A stretch of DNA of 64,000 nt from Myxococcales bacterium (GTDB lineage: Bacteria > Myxococcota_A > Polyangia > Polyangiales > JAFGIB01): NCBI GenBank assembly GCA_029880325.1, contig JAOUOP010000006.1, positions 1 to 64,000 on the forward strand. The letters run 5' to 3'. The translations under genes were made by a program, and so were the position numbers. Under the pieces are notes generated by a model. It saw only the letters and a list, made by a program, of their open reading frames with translations, did no database searches and was not told where the DNA came from. Of the stretch, positions 35,510 to 44,893 are shown one piece after another (the first letter of the stretch is position 1; each line of letters opens with the position of its first letter).

Positions 35510-36095
35510 GCAGCACCGGCACTGGCCTGCCCGGGCAGCGACTCCTCGGTCTACAGCAGCAGCAGCAATAACGGCGACCGCTACATGTCATTCATCGATC
35601 AGCCCATCAGCTACGAGATGCTGCAGGGTGGACAGCTCTTTGGCCACCAAATCGTGCTGGTCAGCGACGACGACGACTCAGGCACCGACGCCACGGTCTA
35701 CGCCCAGGTGTCGGTCGGCTGCGCCGGCAGCGGCCGCGGCAGCTGCCGCGAAAGTAGCCTGTGCGCCTCGTGTCAAGGGACGAGGACTGCGAGAGCGCCA
35801 ACTGCCAACCGGTGGCTGGCCAGCCCAACACCCAGACCTGCGGCGACGACGTCGACTGCGCGAGCGGCGCCTGCGTCGGCGGACTCTGCAACCCAGTATG
35901 CGGCAACGACGCCACCGGGCCCAGCGAGGCCTGCGACGACTCCAATGCCCCGAGCTGCGGCATGTGCAGCGCCAGCTGCTCGGCCACCGCCACCGGCGGC
36001 GGCGGCGCCATCGGCCCAGGCTGCCTCTCAAACGCTGACTGCGGCAACGACAACTGCGCTTCGGGGACCTGCGCCGCAGCTCGCAGAGAGCTCGC
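35510..36095 (+). pseudogene. Broken Cys-rich exported-protein gene
   Basis: No intact gene is visible in the roughly 855 bp after the caspase-like gene. In one frame, 35510-35760 reads ALACPGSDSSVYSSSS and then GHQIVLVSDDDDSGTDATVYAQ, without any start codon or signal peptide ahead. After one missing base near 35780 the sense frame continues as RDEDCESANCQP, CGDDVDCASGACVGGLC, CGNDATGPSEACDDSN, CLSNADCGNDNCASGTC, the DUF4215-like Cys repeats of myxobacterial secreted proteins. Beyond about 36070 the pattern dissolves. It is a decayed remnant, or less likely an assembly indel. From 36096 to 36349 nothing is recognised. Confidence 0.6.
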
Positions 36096-36349
36096 CTCCG
36101 GTTGTCGGTGCCACTTGAACGCGCTGCTTCAAGGGGCACCGAAGATGGAATGCCCCCCGGCGCGGGCTCAGGCAAAGGTGCCGGACGCGCACCGCCCCGC
36201 CGCCAGGATGACCAACGCCTGCCGACCGGCCCGCTGCGTTTGGCCGGGATCGCATGCACCCACGGCGACCCTCCTGCCTATCTCGGGATCGACGATGGCC
36301 GACAGCCGGCGAGCGCAAGCCTGTCGGAGAAGCGCTGGGACGGGCCCGT

Positions 36350-36736
36350 TCAGGGCTTGAGCATCTTGGCGAGCATGGCCACGGCATCACTGGCGGTGAA
36401 GATACCTTGAAGCTTGGGGCCTTTTGCTATCAGCACAGAGCCGATCTGCTTTTCGGCCATCTTCTCGAGCACCTCATGGAGCGGGGTCTCGGGCTCTACC
36501 ACGAAGGGATCGTCGGACATGGCGTCCTCGACCTTCAGCTCGGACAGGGACTTCTGCTGGGCGGCCTCCAGCAGAACGATGTCGCGAGCGCTGAGCGCGC
36601 CCACGATCTCACCACCGTGTAGCACCGGAAGCTGCCGCACGCCGTGCTTGCGCATGAACTGGGCCGCCACGGCCAGGGTTTGCTCGAGCCCCACTGGATG
36701 GGGGGCCGGACTCATGTGCTCACCGACTGTGGACAT
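36350..36736 (-). CDS. Tandem CBS-domain protein
   Basis: A 128-aa protein with two CBS domains (about 3-57 and 69-126): VGEHMSPAPHPVG, RQLPVLHGGEIVGALSARDI, VEDAMSDDPFVVEPETPL, QIGSVLIAKGPKLQGIFTASDAV. It is stand-alone, like the genes at 2421 and 50295, with moderately different sequence. Adenine-nucleotide sensing is the family expectation. A GTG at 36745 is an alternative start. No strong Shine-Dalgarno sequence. It lies 63 bp downstream of the P450 gene on the same strand. Confidence 0.9.
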   Translation of the reverse strand: MSTVGEHMSPAPHPVGLEQTLAVAAQFMRKHGVRQLPVLHGGEIVGALSARDIVLLEAAQQKSLSELKVEDAMSDDPFVVEPETPLHEVLEKMAEKQIGSVLIAKGPKLQGIFTASDAVAMLAKMLKP

Positions 36737-36799
36737 GGAGATCACATAGGCACTTTGGCGCGGGGACGCAAGCCCCAGAAGCGGCCCGACCGCCGAGCC

Positions 36800-38191
36800 T
36801 CATCGCCGAGGCGGGTTTGAATCTTGCCCGCGCGTTTCGTGCCTGTCCGCTTCACGCCGCTCCACGCACGCCCGCAGCGGCCCTTTCGGACGCAGCGTAA
36901 TCGTCGGCACCAGCTCCGGATCGCGCGTATCGACAAGCCGCAGGCGCATGCGCTGGGCGATGGTGGCCAGCGCCAGGACCGCCTCGGTCAGGGCGAAGGC
37001 GTTGCCGATGCATATCCGCGGCCCACCGCCGAAGGGCATGAAAACGTAGCGGGGTAGCTCCTTTTCCAGGCCATCGAGCCAGCGCTCGGGGCGAAATGTC
37101 TCCGCATCGGGAAAGTGCGCGAGGTCCCGGTGCATGATGTAGGGCGAGATCCAGATCTGCGTACCCTTGCGAATCCGGTAGCCGCCGAGGCTCGTATCGG
37201 TGCTGGCCTCGCGACCGATGGACCATGCGGGTGGATAGAGCCGCAGCGATTCGTTGATCACCGCGCGGGTGAAGACCAGTTGTTGCAGATCGTCGACTTG
37301 GGGCACGCGTCCCGCGAGCACGGTATCGAGTTCCTGATGCAGCCGCGCTTCGGCCGCCGGGTCTTTGCCCAACAGGTGAACGCAATAGGTGAGCGTCAGG
37401 GCGGTAGTCTCGTGGCCGGCCAAGAAAAGCGTCATGCACTCGTCGCGAAGCTGGGCGTTGGACATGCGCGCGCCATCCTCATCCTGCATTTTCAGCAGCA
37501 TGTCGAGCAGATCGTCGCTCGCCTCGGCCTCGGCATGCAGCGCGCTGCGACGGCGCTCGATGATGCCCAGCAGCAAGATGTCGAGTTCGGCCATTTGCCG
37601 GCGAAAGCGCCGCGCAGCCGGCGTGGGCAGCGACAGCGGCAGCACGAGGCCGCTTCCCAGAATGCCCAGGTAGCGCTGCATCATCGTCGCGATGGCCGCC
37701 TCGACGAGCTTGGCCTGAGCATCGCTGATGCCGGCACCGAAGAGCGCGCGCGCCACGATGCGCAAGGTCAGATGCATCATCTCGGCGTGCACGTCGCGTT
37801 CTTCACCGTCCCGGAATGCGTCACACATGGCACGCGTCTCGACGACCATGATGCGCGCATAGGCCGCGATCCGCTTGTGGTGAAAGGCCGGCTGCATCAT
37901 GCGGCGCTGGCGCCTCCAAAAGTCGCCCTCGCTGACGAGCAGACCCTGCCCCAAAACCTCTGTCAGCAGCCGCGTAAAATGGTCTTTGACGTAGAGTTCA
38001 TGATCTTTGAGCAAGACCTGTTCGATCAGGGCCGGGTCGCTGATGAGCACCGTGGGCAGGCCGGGAATCGGGAGCTCCACGATCGCTCCTTTCTCGCGGG
38101 CACAACGCAGGGCAAAGCCCATGGGGTCGCCGATGAATCCGCGCAGCACGGCGAAGAGTCCGCCGCTCGCTCGAGGGGGTGCGGCATGCAT
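36800..38191 (-). CDS. Cytochrome P450
   Basis: A 463-aa haem monooxygenase. The haem loop FGGGPRICIGNAFA carries the thiolate Cys, the I-helix has AGHETT, and the K-helix has ESLR with the later FRPERW. There is no N-terminal membrane anchor. The overall look, with a loop containing GREASTDTSLGGYRI, resembles CYP102/CYP4-like fatty-acid or terpenoid hydroxylases, but the substrate cannot be assigned. No ferredoxin or reductase gene is adjacent. The frame is open to 38251; the ATG at 38191 places the protein start about 15 residues before the conserved DPMGFALRCAREKG segment. Confidence 0.94.
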   Translation of the reverse strand: MHAAPPRASGGLFAVLRGFIGDPMGFALRCAREKGAIVELPIPGLPTVLISDPALIEQVLLKDHELYVKDHFTRLLTEVLGQGLLVSEGDFWRRQRRMMQPAFHHKRIAAYARIMVVETRAMCDAFRDGEERDVHAEMMHLTLRIVARALFGAGISDAQAKLVEAAIATMMQRYLGILGSGLVLPLSLPTPAARRFRRQMAELDILLLGIIERRRSALHAEAEASDDLLDMLLKMQDEDGARMSNAQLRDECMTLFLAGHETTALTLTYCVHLLGKDPAAEARLHQELDTVLAGRVPQVDDLQQLVFTRAVINESLRLYPPAWSIGREASTDTSLGGYRIRKGTQIWISPYIMHRDLAHFPDAETFRPERWLDGLEKELPRYVFMPFGGGPRICIGNAFALTEAVLALATIAQRMRLRLVDTRDPELVPTITLRPKGPLRACVERREADRHETRGQDSNPPRR

Positions 38192-38281
38192 GTGGGTGTT
38201 TTTGCCACGATGGCGGCCTGGCCGCCACTGGCCAAAAGCCGAGAGCACCACATTCCGAAAGGGCCGCGACGACGCTCGCCG

Positions 38282-38795
38282 CTATCCGAAAAGCGGCAGA
38301 TCCTCGCCTGCCAGCGGATAAGCGTCGGCGATCTCGTGCCCGTCCATCGCGGCAAGCCGGCGCAGGGCTCGATGGATGTGGTGAGGGCGGATCACGACGC
38401 CACCGTCGGCCACCTCGAGCGTCGAAGCGTCGACCGGGCGAGCGAGCTGCTCGGCATCGGTGGCGCCGAGCACACGATCGCCGGGAATGCCCGCACCGAG
38501 AAAGAAGGCACTGGTGATGGGCCAGTGATCCTTGCCCGCGTTGTCGCGTTCCCCGTTGTAGTGGGGCCCACGCCCAAAGTCAGAGGTGACGACCATGATG
38601 ATATTTTGGTCGAGGCCTTCGCTCTTTGCGAGTTCCATCACCTGATGGATGCCGCCGAAGAGCTGCAAGATCAGGCGCATCTGGTCGCGGTCGTGGTTGC
38701 CGTGGGTATCGAAGCCGCCCATGTTCAGCGATGCCGAAACCGCCAGACCGGACTTGAACGAGGCCAGCGCGAGCGGAGGCTCGCATCGAAGCGCT
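38282..38795 (-). pseudogene. DUF1501 protein, C-terminal fragment
   Basis: The frame encodes the C-terminal portion of a DUF1501 (TAT-exported, alkaline-phosphatase-like fold) protein: LALASFKSGLAVSASLNMGG, FDTHGNHDRDQM, VVTSDFGRGPHYN, GKDHWPITSAFFLGAGIPGDRVLGATD. Intact members are about 400-450 aa; only some 170 remain here. The recognisable homology starts at the very junction with the 31-bp repeat (38795-38825), and the frame upstream of that is unrelated sequence. The N-terminal two-thirds was therefore lost in a rearrangement at the repeat. It probably is not expressed as a functional product. Confidence 0.75.
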
Positions 38796-38825
38796 AGATG
38801 TGCTCGGCGGGAGTGCTGAGCCGAT
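38795..38825 (+). repeat. 31-bp repeat A, solo copy at a gene-truncation point
   Basis: It begins TAGATGTGCTCGGCGGGAGT and continues with GCTGAGCCGAT. The same 31 bp occurs in reverse orientation at 44863-44893, and its first 20 bp occur at 44728. Here it abuts the DUF1501 fragment exactly, indicating a recombination or insertion end. Confidence 0.8.
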
Positions 38826-38994
38826 TGCGCGCAGATTTTTGCGCACCGTTTCCTTCGCGAGTGACTACGGTTGACCACGAATCCAGATGAATGCCTTGGC
38901 CTGAACCCAGTCCAAGGCGCGGCGCTTGCCTGGCGGCCATGCCCCTGGGCGGTATCGAAAACGACAAAACAAACGAGGAAGTCAGGAGCAATTC

Positions 38995-39705
38995 ATGTCA
39001 CGCGTCATCCCTAACCTGGGACAACATCAGATACTCGCAACCGCCCTCGCACTGGGCCTCGGAGCCTGTGCCGGACCGCGCATGGTGCCGCCTTCCGACG
39101 TGAGCAAGATGAGCAAAGCCTATGAGGCCCAAGATCGCAGTCGCGCCAGCGGGCTGTTCGTGGACGAAAGCTTCGTCATCGGCCCCTACTCGGTCGCCGA
39201 TGTCGACCGCGACGCGACCTCGAAGAGCAACTTCAGTATCGGCGGCTACGGCAAGAGTTCCACCACGACCGGCTACACCTACAAACTGAAAGCCAAGTCC
39301 GGGGATTTCAGCGGCGCCTGCGGCTCGATGGCCAAGGAGCAGGGCTTCTCCCTCGGAGACAATAGCTCCGTGAACTGGGGCAATGTGGAGATCACCTGCG
39401 AATGCAACGGCAGCGACGGCAAGTCGGAGGTGAAGCTGACCGGCGCCGAGAAAACCAGCACCGGCGATATGACGATCGATGCGACGGCCTACCAGGTCAG
39501 CGCCGTCAACGAGACCGACAGCTCGAACTTTAGCTCGCAGATCCCCGGCTTCAGGGTCGACAGCGGAGGCAAGCCCGCCGGCGCCGTGGAGACCCTCTAT
39601 CCAGGCAAGATCTGGCTCGACAAGGGCGCCGAAGCGGGTGAGGCCGACCACATGTCCTGCCTCTTCGTGGGCCTGATGCTCTACGTGCCGCCGTCCGACA
39701 ACTAG
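38995..39705 (+). CDS. Putative lipoprotein of unknown function
   Basis: A 236-aa product starting MSRVIPNLGQHQ with AGGAG 6 nt upstream. The hydrophobic stretch ends in lipobox LGAC (Cys23). The mature domain is beta-rich and polar with repeated Gly/Ser/Thr (SKSNFSIGGYGKSSTTTGYTYKLKAKSGDF) and three Cys (GACG, CECN). No family was recognised. Its last 155 bp are opposed by the C-terminal coding end of the convergent subtilisin. It lies just beyond the repeat-A copy and the truncated DUF1501 gene, so it may mark the other side of a rearrangement. Confidence 0.75.
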   Translation: MSRVIPNLGQHQILATALALGLGACAGPRMVPPSDVSKMSKAYEAQDRSRASGLFVDESFVIGPYSVADVDRDATSKSNFSIGGYGKSSTTTGYTYKLKAKSGDFSGACGSMAKEQGFSLGDNSSVNWGNVEITCECNGSDGKSEVKLTGAEKTSTGDMTIDATAYQVSAVNETDSSNFSSQIPGFRVDSGGKPAGAVETLYPGKIWLDKGAEAGEADHMSCLFVGLMLYVPPSDN

Positions 39706-42700
39706 CGAGCAGCAAAAGCAGCCACGCGGCCGCGGCCGGAGGCCCCTGTGCACCTGCAACGCCGCATCCGCAGCCACCGCTCGACCCCCCCCGCGCCTGG
39801 ACGCCGCCGTCACTCACGGCGGCGCTGGCGTCGCTGCCTGTGCCCGCGTCGCCCGAGGTCGCAGCGTCGAGCACGCCGGTGAGCACGCAATCACGGCCCT
39901 GCTCGCAGCAGGCGTCGCCGCCCGTGGAAATGCAGCGACCGCTGCGCGCCTGGCAACTGTCTTCGGTGCAGGCGCGGCCGTCGTCGCAGTCGCGGGCCTG
40001 GCCCACGCACTCACCTTCCTGGCAGCGGTCGAGCACGGTACAGAGGTCGCCGTCTTCGCAGGCCGAGCCCTCGGGCAGCGGCTCGCAGCCACTTTGGCCG
40101 CAGCGGCTGCAGGGCCCACAGGGGCTCTGCGCGCAGGGGTCGGGCTCGCAGCTGCCGGCCCCGCAACGCGCTGCCGCGTCGCAGGAGCCGCAGCTGCCGC
40201 CGCAGCCGTCGTCGCCACAGCTGCGCCCTTCACAATCGGGAATGCAGGCGCAATGGCCGCAGGCGCTGCAGGCATCGACGCAGCAGTCCCCGCGCGCCAC
40301 GCACTCGCCGTCGCAGCCGCATAGGTCCAGCGGACGGTCGTCGCTGCAGCTGCCGGCGCAGGTGGCGTCGAGGGAAAGAATGTCGAGGGCGTAGCGCCCC
40401 TCGGCGCCCTGGTAGCCATCCACGGTCACCACCACCTCTTGCCCCTGGGCGAGGCTCAGCTCGACCGGGCCCACGTCGGCCGCGGCGCTACAGCCCAGTT
40501 CGGCGCCATCGCAGGCGCCCGCCCGCACGTGCAACACGGCCGCGTAATCCTGGCCGTGCAGGGCGAAGCGGTATTTTCCAGCCTGGGGCGCGCGGAAGGC
40601 GTAGCTGACGTCGGCGCTGCCCTCGCGACCACAGCTGGGAGTCAAGTCATCGACAGCCCCCTCGGTGGAGCCGACGGAAAGATCGAAGCCGAGGCGGGAA
40701 GAGAGGTCGTGGGCGGGGCAGGGAGCCTCGCGAATGTCGACGCGCAGGCGCTGGCTTGCGGCGCCGGCAAGCTGGGAGGCGCTCAGCGTCACGCGCTGGC
40801 CGGCCTCGAGCTCGAGGGCGACAGCGGGCCCGACGCTGGGAGGGTCGGCGTTGCAGGCGAGTTCGGCGCCCTGGCAGCTGCCATCACGCACGGCGATCGC
40901 GGTCGCCGGCTCCGAACCCCGGGTCGTGAAGGCATAGCGACCGGCCCGCGGCGCGGTCCACTCGAAGTCAACACCGGAGGCGGCCGCCGCGGCCGCTCCA
41001 CCACAGCTGGCCCCGGCGCCCGCAGCGCGCCCGGCCACGCTACCGCTGAGCAGTCCGACCCCCAGGTCGCCCTCGAGGCGGGCGGCGGGACAGCCCTGGG
41101 CCCAGGTCACGCAGCTTCCGCCCTGGCAGGCTTCACCGGGACCGCAGCCCCCGCAGGAGTGGCCGCAGCGCGGATCGGGGCCGCAGCTGCGTCCGCTGCA
41201 ATCGGGGCTGCACTCGGCCCGTGCCACGATGCCGACGGGCGGCAGCTGTGGGACGCCGTCGACTTCGAGCCACAGGCGCCCAAGCCGCTCGTCGCCGGCC
41301 TCGAGGCCGACCGCATCCAGCGACAGCTGCAGCTGTGCACTCGCCAACTCATTCACGCTGCCCGCTGCGGGATTGACCGCGAGCCATGGCACATCGCTGT
41401 ATGCTCGGAAATCAAAGCCACCCCGACCGTGATTGCCCAGGGGCAACGACAGCTCGCTGGAACCGCCCTCGACGGGCACATCGATCAGGCGCTGGCGGGC
41501 AGCCCTGGGATAGATGCCAGGCGGACGCGCCAGCGGCAGGCTGGCAACCAGCGCAAAGCGTTGAGCCTGGCCGCGCGGCAGCGCCTCGGGAGCCTGAACC
41601 CGCACGCGCAGCCTTCCGGCGACGCGCCCGTCACCGGTGACGAGGTCCACGCGCTCGACGTTGTCGACACGATTGGGGGCGTCAGCCGTGGCGGCAGCCG
41701 CGGGCCTCGTCGGGTCCAGGGCGTAGGGCCAGCCGATGGTGGCGCCCGAGTCATCGTGCACCGAGAGGTCGAGGTCGACCACGAGCGCCGCCGCCGAGCT
41801 TTGCCCCGGCGTCGCTTCGGCCGGCGCATCGATCCAGCTCAGAGTGAAGCTCGCGCCTTCATCCGCAGCCAGCGGCTCGATGCTCTCGAATTCGAGCCGC
41901 TGCCCCGGCCCCAGGTGGGCGACGAAAATCTTGCTGGAGTCCGCCGGCAACTGCGCGTTGTCTTCGATCAAAGCGATGGCGGCGGCGGCGTCGAGCAGAC
42001 CGTAGCCCATGCGATAGTCGGGACCCCGGTCGCGCCCGGCTTCGTGCGCGGTCTGCACCAGGAGCGCCTTGATCGCCGCCGGCTCCAGGTCGTAGCCGCC
42101 GCCCAGGCTGCGGTGATGCTCGGCCAGGGCCGCGACCGCACCCGCCGCCGCGGCCGAAGCGCTGGAGCTGCCGTCGAAAACGCTGTAGCCATCGGCGCTT
42201 TCGACCGAGGTGGAGTAGACCGCTTCGCCGCCCATGACCAAGTCGGGCTTGATGCGTCCGTCGGAAGTGGGCCCGAAGCTGCTGATGTCGTGGGGCACGA
42301 TGCGCTCGGCGCTGAGTTCATCCCGCGGCACCGCCCGCACCGCGCCCACGGTCAAGGCGTTCTTGGCCACGGCTTGACCGCCCACCGTGCCGTACTGGAG
42401 CGTGATCTCCTGAAGATGAAAGTCCGTGTGCAGCTGGCCACAGTCGCCGCGATGGTAGTGGGGCTCGCCCGCGGCCACTCCGCGATCGAGGCGGTCGTTG
42501 CCGGCGGCCCAGACCATCAACACCTCGGCGCCGTGGGCCACGCGATCCACCTGGGCCGACTCGGGACCGTAGCGACCGAAGGCTGGATCGGCACGCGCCA
42601 CCGGCTGCCCCCACCAACTGGGCAGCTCGGGACAGCTCGGCTCCACGGCCCAACCCATGGTCAAACCGTAGGGGTGGGCGCTGACCATGAGGCCCGCGCC

Positions 42701-43162
42701 CTCGGCCCAGACCTCGTCCAGGTCCTGCCGCCAATCGCGACTCCAGACGCCCGCCGCGGGTGCCATACCACGGGCGGCCGGGTCCAGGAGGCCGGCGCCG
42801 GCGGCGGTGCCGGTGGTGTGGGTGGCGTGCTCATCGACACCGCCGAGGTCGCGCCCGCGCACGCGGTCGCCGAAGTCCCCGTGGCCGACCAGCGCGAGTC
42901 CCCGATCCCAGAAACCGATCTGCACGCCGCCTCCGGTGGGCAAGTCCGACCCGGCTGCGACGTTCGAAGCGGCCAACCCCGACAGCTCCGCCACGCGCGC
43001 ATTGAAAGTGCGCAAACTGGCGGCATCCACGGCGGCGGCCCCGGGTGCCGCCTGCCGCACCTCACCCGCCGGCAGCGAGGCCGGCACCCAGCAAAGCCAC
43101 AGCCAGGGCAGCACGCGACGCAGCCACCTCCACCCCGCGCGGGGCCCCACCTCAGCTGACAA
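39551..43162 (-). CDS. Large secreted subtilisin-like protease with Cys-rich tail
   Basis: A 1203-aa exported peptidase S8. The TTG start has GGAG 8 nt upstream and gives a signal peptide. Catalytic residues: Asp86 (GFWDRG), His112 (DEHATHTTG, where HGTHVAG is usual), Asn222 (WAAGND) and Ser333 (DGSSSASAAAAGAV, where GTSMASP is usual). Beta domains lie at about 400-650, followed by several pre-peptidase-type domains and extensive Cys repeats (CGPDPRCGHSCGGCG, CDGECVARGDCC, CEDGDLCTVLDRC). Near the end GGCGCGVAG and WLLLLLASCRTAARR resemble a MYXO-CTERM sorting tail. About 43 further residues follow it, opposing the neighbour gene; a late frameshift is possible. Confidence 0.88.
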   Translation of the reverse strand: MSAEVGPRAGWRWLRRVLPWLWLCWVPASLPAGEVRQAAPGAAAVDAASLRTFNARVAELSGLAASNVAAGSDLPTGGGVQIGFWDRGLALVGHGDFGDRVRGRDLGGVDEHATHTTGTAAGAGLLDPAARGMAPAAGVWSRDWRQDLDEVWAEGAGLMVSAHPYGLTMGWAVEPSCPELPSWWGQPVARADPAFGRYGPESAQVDRVAHGAEVLMVWAAGNDRLDRGVAAGEPHYHRGDCGQLHTDFHLQEITLQYGTVGGQAVAKNALTVGAVRAVPRDELSAERIVPHDISSFGPTSDGRIKPDLVMGGEAVYSTSVESADGYSVFDGSSSASAAAAGAVAALAEHHRSLGGGYDLEPAAIKALLVQTAHEAGRDRGPDYRMGYGLLDAAAAIALIEDNAQLPADSSKIFVAHLGPGQRLEFESIEPLAADEGASFTLSWIDAPAEATPGQSSAAALVVDLDLSVHDDSGATIGWPYALDPTRPAAAATADAPNRVDNVERVDLVTGDGRVAGRLRVRVQAPEALPRGQAQRFALVASLPLARPPGIYPRAARQRLIDVPVEGGSSELSLPLGNHGRGGFDFRAYSDVPWLAVNPAAGSVNELASAQLQLSLDAVGLEAGDERLGRLWLEVDGVPQLPPVGIVARAECSPDCSGRSCGPDPRCGHSCGGCGPGEACQGGSCVTWAQGCPAARLEGDLGVGLLSGSVAGRAAGAGASCGGAAAAAASGVDFEWTAPRAGRYAFTTRGSEPATAIAVRDGSCQGAELACNADPPSVGPAVALELEAGQRVTLSASQLAGAASQRLRVDIREAPCPAHDLSSRLGFDLSVGSTEGAVDDLTPSCGREGSADVSYAFRAPQAGKYRFALHGQDYAAVLHVRAGACDGAELGCSAAADVGPVELSLAQGQEVVVTVDGYQGAEGRYALDILSLDATCAGSCSDDRPLDLCGCDGECVARGDCCVDACSACGHCACIPDCEGRSCGDDGCGGSCGSCDAAARCGAGSCEPDPCAQSPCGPCSRCGQSGCEPLPEGSACEDGDLCTVLDRCQEGECVGQARDCDDGRACTEDSCQARSGRCISTGGDACCEQGRDCVLTGVLDAATSGDAGTGSDASAAVSDGGVQARGGSSGGCGCGVAGAQGPPAAAAWLLLLLASCRTAARRASGPRRGRTCGRPHPLRRPCRARSCLDRGSPRRRRACLRCRP

Positions 43163-43170
43163 GAGAACTG

Positions 43171-43174
43171 CTCC
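43171..43174 (-). promoter_or_regulatory. RBS deciding the subtilisin TTG start
   Basis: On the minus strand GGAG is 8 nt before the TTG at 43162. No ATG start fits the signal peptide of this gene. Confidence 0.45.
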
Positions 43175-43347
43175 GATTGGCTGCCATCGAATCCAAGCTC
43201 AGGCGTGGAGCGTCACCGAAACGGGACGCTCCCAGAAAGGCTAGCACCAACGCCCCCGCACATCCGGTGGAAGCGGCTGCTGATTTTGGGTTAGCGTGCC
43301 GGCGCCGCGGCAGGAGGCTCGCATTGCGAGGCGGCAGGAGACAGTGC

Positions 43348-44730
43348 ATGAGCCAGCCAAACGAGACCCAAGCGAGCATCGAAGCCCCCTACCCCTCGAA
43401 CTTCTACGCCTGGTACTGCGTTATCGTTCTGCTGGGCATCTACCTCAACTCCTTCCTCGACCGGCAAATCCTGGGCCTCATCGTCGGGCCCATGAAGTCG
43501 ACCATGGAGCTGAGCGATTCCGAGGTCGGCTTCCTGATGGGGCCGTCGTTCGCGATCTTCTACACCATCGCCGGTCTGCCCCTGGGCTGGCTCGCCGACC
43601 GCGTCAGCCGCCGTTGGCTAATCGCCGTCGGCCAGCTCTTCTGGTCGCTGGCGTCGGTGGGCTTCGGGCTCAGCCGCAGCTACACGCAGATGATCGGCGC
43701 GCGCATCGGCGTGGGCGTCGGTGAGGCATCGCTGTCGCCCTCGGCCTACAGCTTCATCGCCGACACCTTTCCGCCCAATCGCCTGGCGCGAGCCATGAGC
43801 GTCTACAGCATGGGCATCTACGTGGGCGGCGGCCTGGCCAACCTGGTCGGTGGCCAGCTCACCGGCTACCTGGCCCCCGACGAGCTGCACACGATGCCCA
43901 TCGTAGGCGAGCGCTTCGGCTGGCAGATCATCTTCTTCGCCATCGCCACGCCGACGATCCCGCTGACGCTGCTGCTTCTGACGCTGCGCGAGCCGACACG
44001 ACGGGGGCTGGCCGTGGTGCGCGACGCCGCCGGCAAGGTCCAAGCCGTAAAGGTGCCTATCAGGGACTTTTTGACCTACGCGAAAGAAAACCGCCGCACC
44101 ATCCTCACCCACGGCTTTGGCTTTTCCTTTCTCTCGTTTTCCGGCTACGGCGCGGCCGCATGGATGCCCGCCTACTTCATGCGCATCCACGGCTGGACGC
44201 CCAAGGAGGCCGGAACCTACCTGGGCCTTGCCGGCATGTTGGTGGGGCCGCTGGGCCTGATCTCGGCCGGCTGGTTCGCCGACCGCCTCAACGCCAAGGG
44301 CTACCGCGACTCCAAGATGCGCGTGGGCGTGATGTGCGCGACGGCCTGGTTTCCCTTTGGCATCCTGATGCCGCTGATGCCCACGGCGGAGCTGTCGTTC
44401 GCGATGCTGATCCCGGCCACGTTCTTCGCGGCCATGCCCTGGGGCATTGCACCGGCAGCGATCCAGGAGATCATGCCCAACCAGATGCGCGGCCAGGCCT
44501 CGGCCGTCTATCTCTTCATCATCAACCTGGTGGGCCTGGGCCTGGGCCCGCAGGTGCTGGCGTTGGTCACCGACTACGTCTTCGCCGACGAAAACCAGGT
44601 GCACCTCTCGCTCCTGTGGACCACCACCCTGGCCCACGTCTTCGCCGCCGCACTCCTGCTCTACGGCCTGTCGGCCTTCCGCAAGAGCCGCGACTACTGC
44701 GACGCCTGGCTGGAGAAGAACAGCCGCTAG
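43348..44730 (+). CDS. MFS transporter, Spinster/sugar-phosphate-like
   Basis: A 460-aa inner-membrane protein with about 12 TM segments. The family A-motif GWLADRVSRRW follows TM2, and TM1 carries NSFLDRQILGLIVGPM with the charged Asp-Arg typical of Spinster-type carriers. The mid-loop (about 210-245) is cytoplasmic and charged. Sphingolipid, lysophospholipid or organic-anion transport is known for relatives, but the substrate here is unknown. AGGAG is 7 nt before the ATG. The gene is divergent from the subtilisin. Its stop codon TAG (44728-44730) is also the first three bases of repeat A. Confidence 0.9.
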   Translation: MSQPNETQASIEAPYPSNFYAWYCVIVLLGIYLNSFLDRQILGLIVGPMKSTMELSDSEVGFLMGPSFAIFYTIAGLPLGWLADRVSRRWLIAVGQLFWSLASVGFGLSRSYTQMIGARIGVGVGEASLSPSAYSFIADTFPPNRLARAMSVYSMGIYVGGGLANLVGGQLTGYLAPDELHTMPIVGERFGWQIIFFAIATPTIPLTLLLLTLREPTRRGLAVVRDAAGKVQAVKVPIRDFLTYAKENRRTILTHGFGFSFLSFSGYGAAAWMPAYFMRIHGWTPKEAGTYLGLAGMLVGPLGLISAGWFADRLNAKGYRDSKMRVGVMCATAWFPFGILMPLMPTAELSFAMLIPATFFAAMPWGIAPAAIQEIMPNQMRGQASAVYLFIINLVGLGLGPQVLALVTDYVFADENQVHLSLLWTTTLAHVFAAALLLYGLSAFRKSRDYCDAWLEKNSR

Positions 44731-44893
44731 ATGTGCTCGGCGGGAGTCGTGATCCGCTCTCGGGACCGCTACGGCGCCAGCTGCGGCGTCCGGTCCCCTT
44801 GAAATACACGGAGTATTCCGGCGGAGGCCGTCCTTGCATCTGCCATCGTATCGACCCCGATCATCGGCTCAGCACTCCCGCCGAGCACATCTA
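44728..44893 (+). mobile_element. Small inverted-repeat element A (166 bp), MITE-like
   Basis: It is bounded by 20-bp inverted ends: TAGATGTGCTCGGCGGGAGT on the left, its reverse complement at 44874-44893 on the right, where the match to the solo copy at 38795 extends to 31 bp. No open frame of note lies between. A TA at each edge would suit TA-target transposons of the IS630/mariner type, but this is a guess. It fills the gap between two convergent genes and may also act in transcript termination. Confidence 0.65.

Noticed and set aside
37115..38797. Plus-strand open frame of about 560 codons
   Set aside because: Antisense to the P450 gene; the translation is His/Gly/Arg-rich without any known domain.
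40439..43159. Very long plus-strand open frame (about 900 codons)
   Set aside because: It is antisense to the subtilisin gene. It has no signal peptide, domain or repeated motif and arises from the high GC third-position bias.
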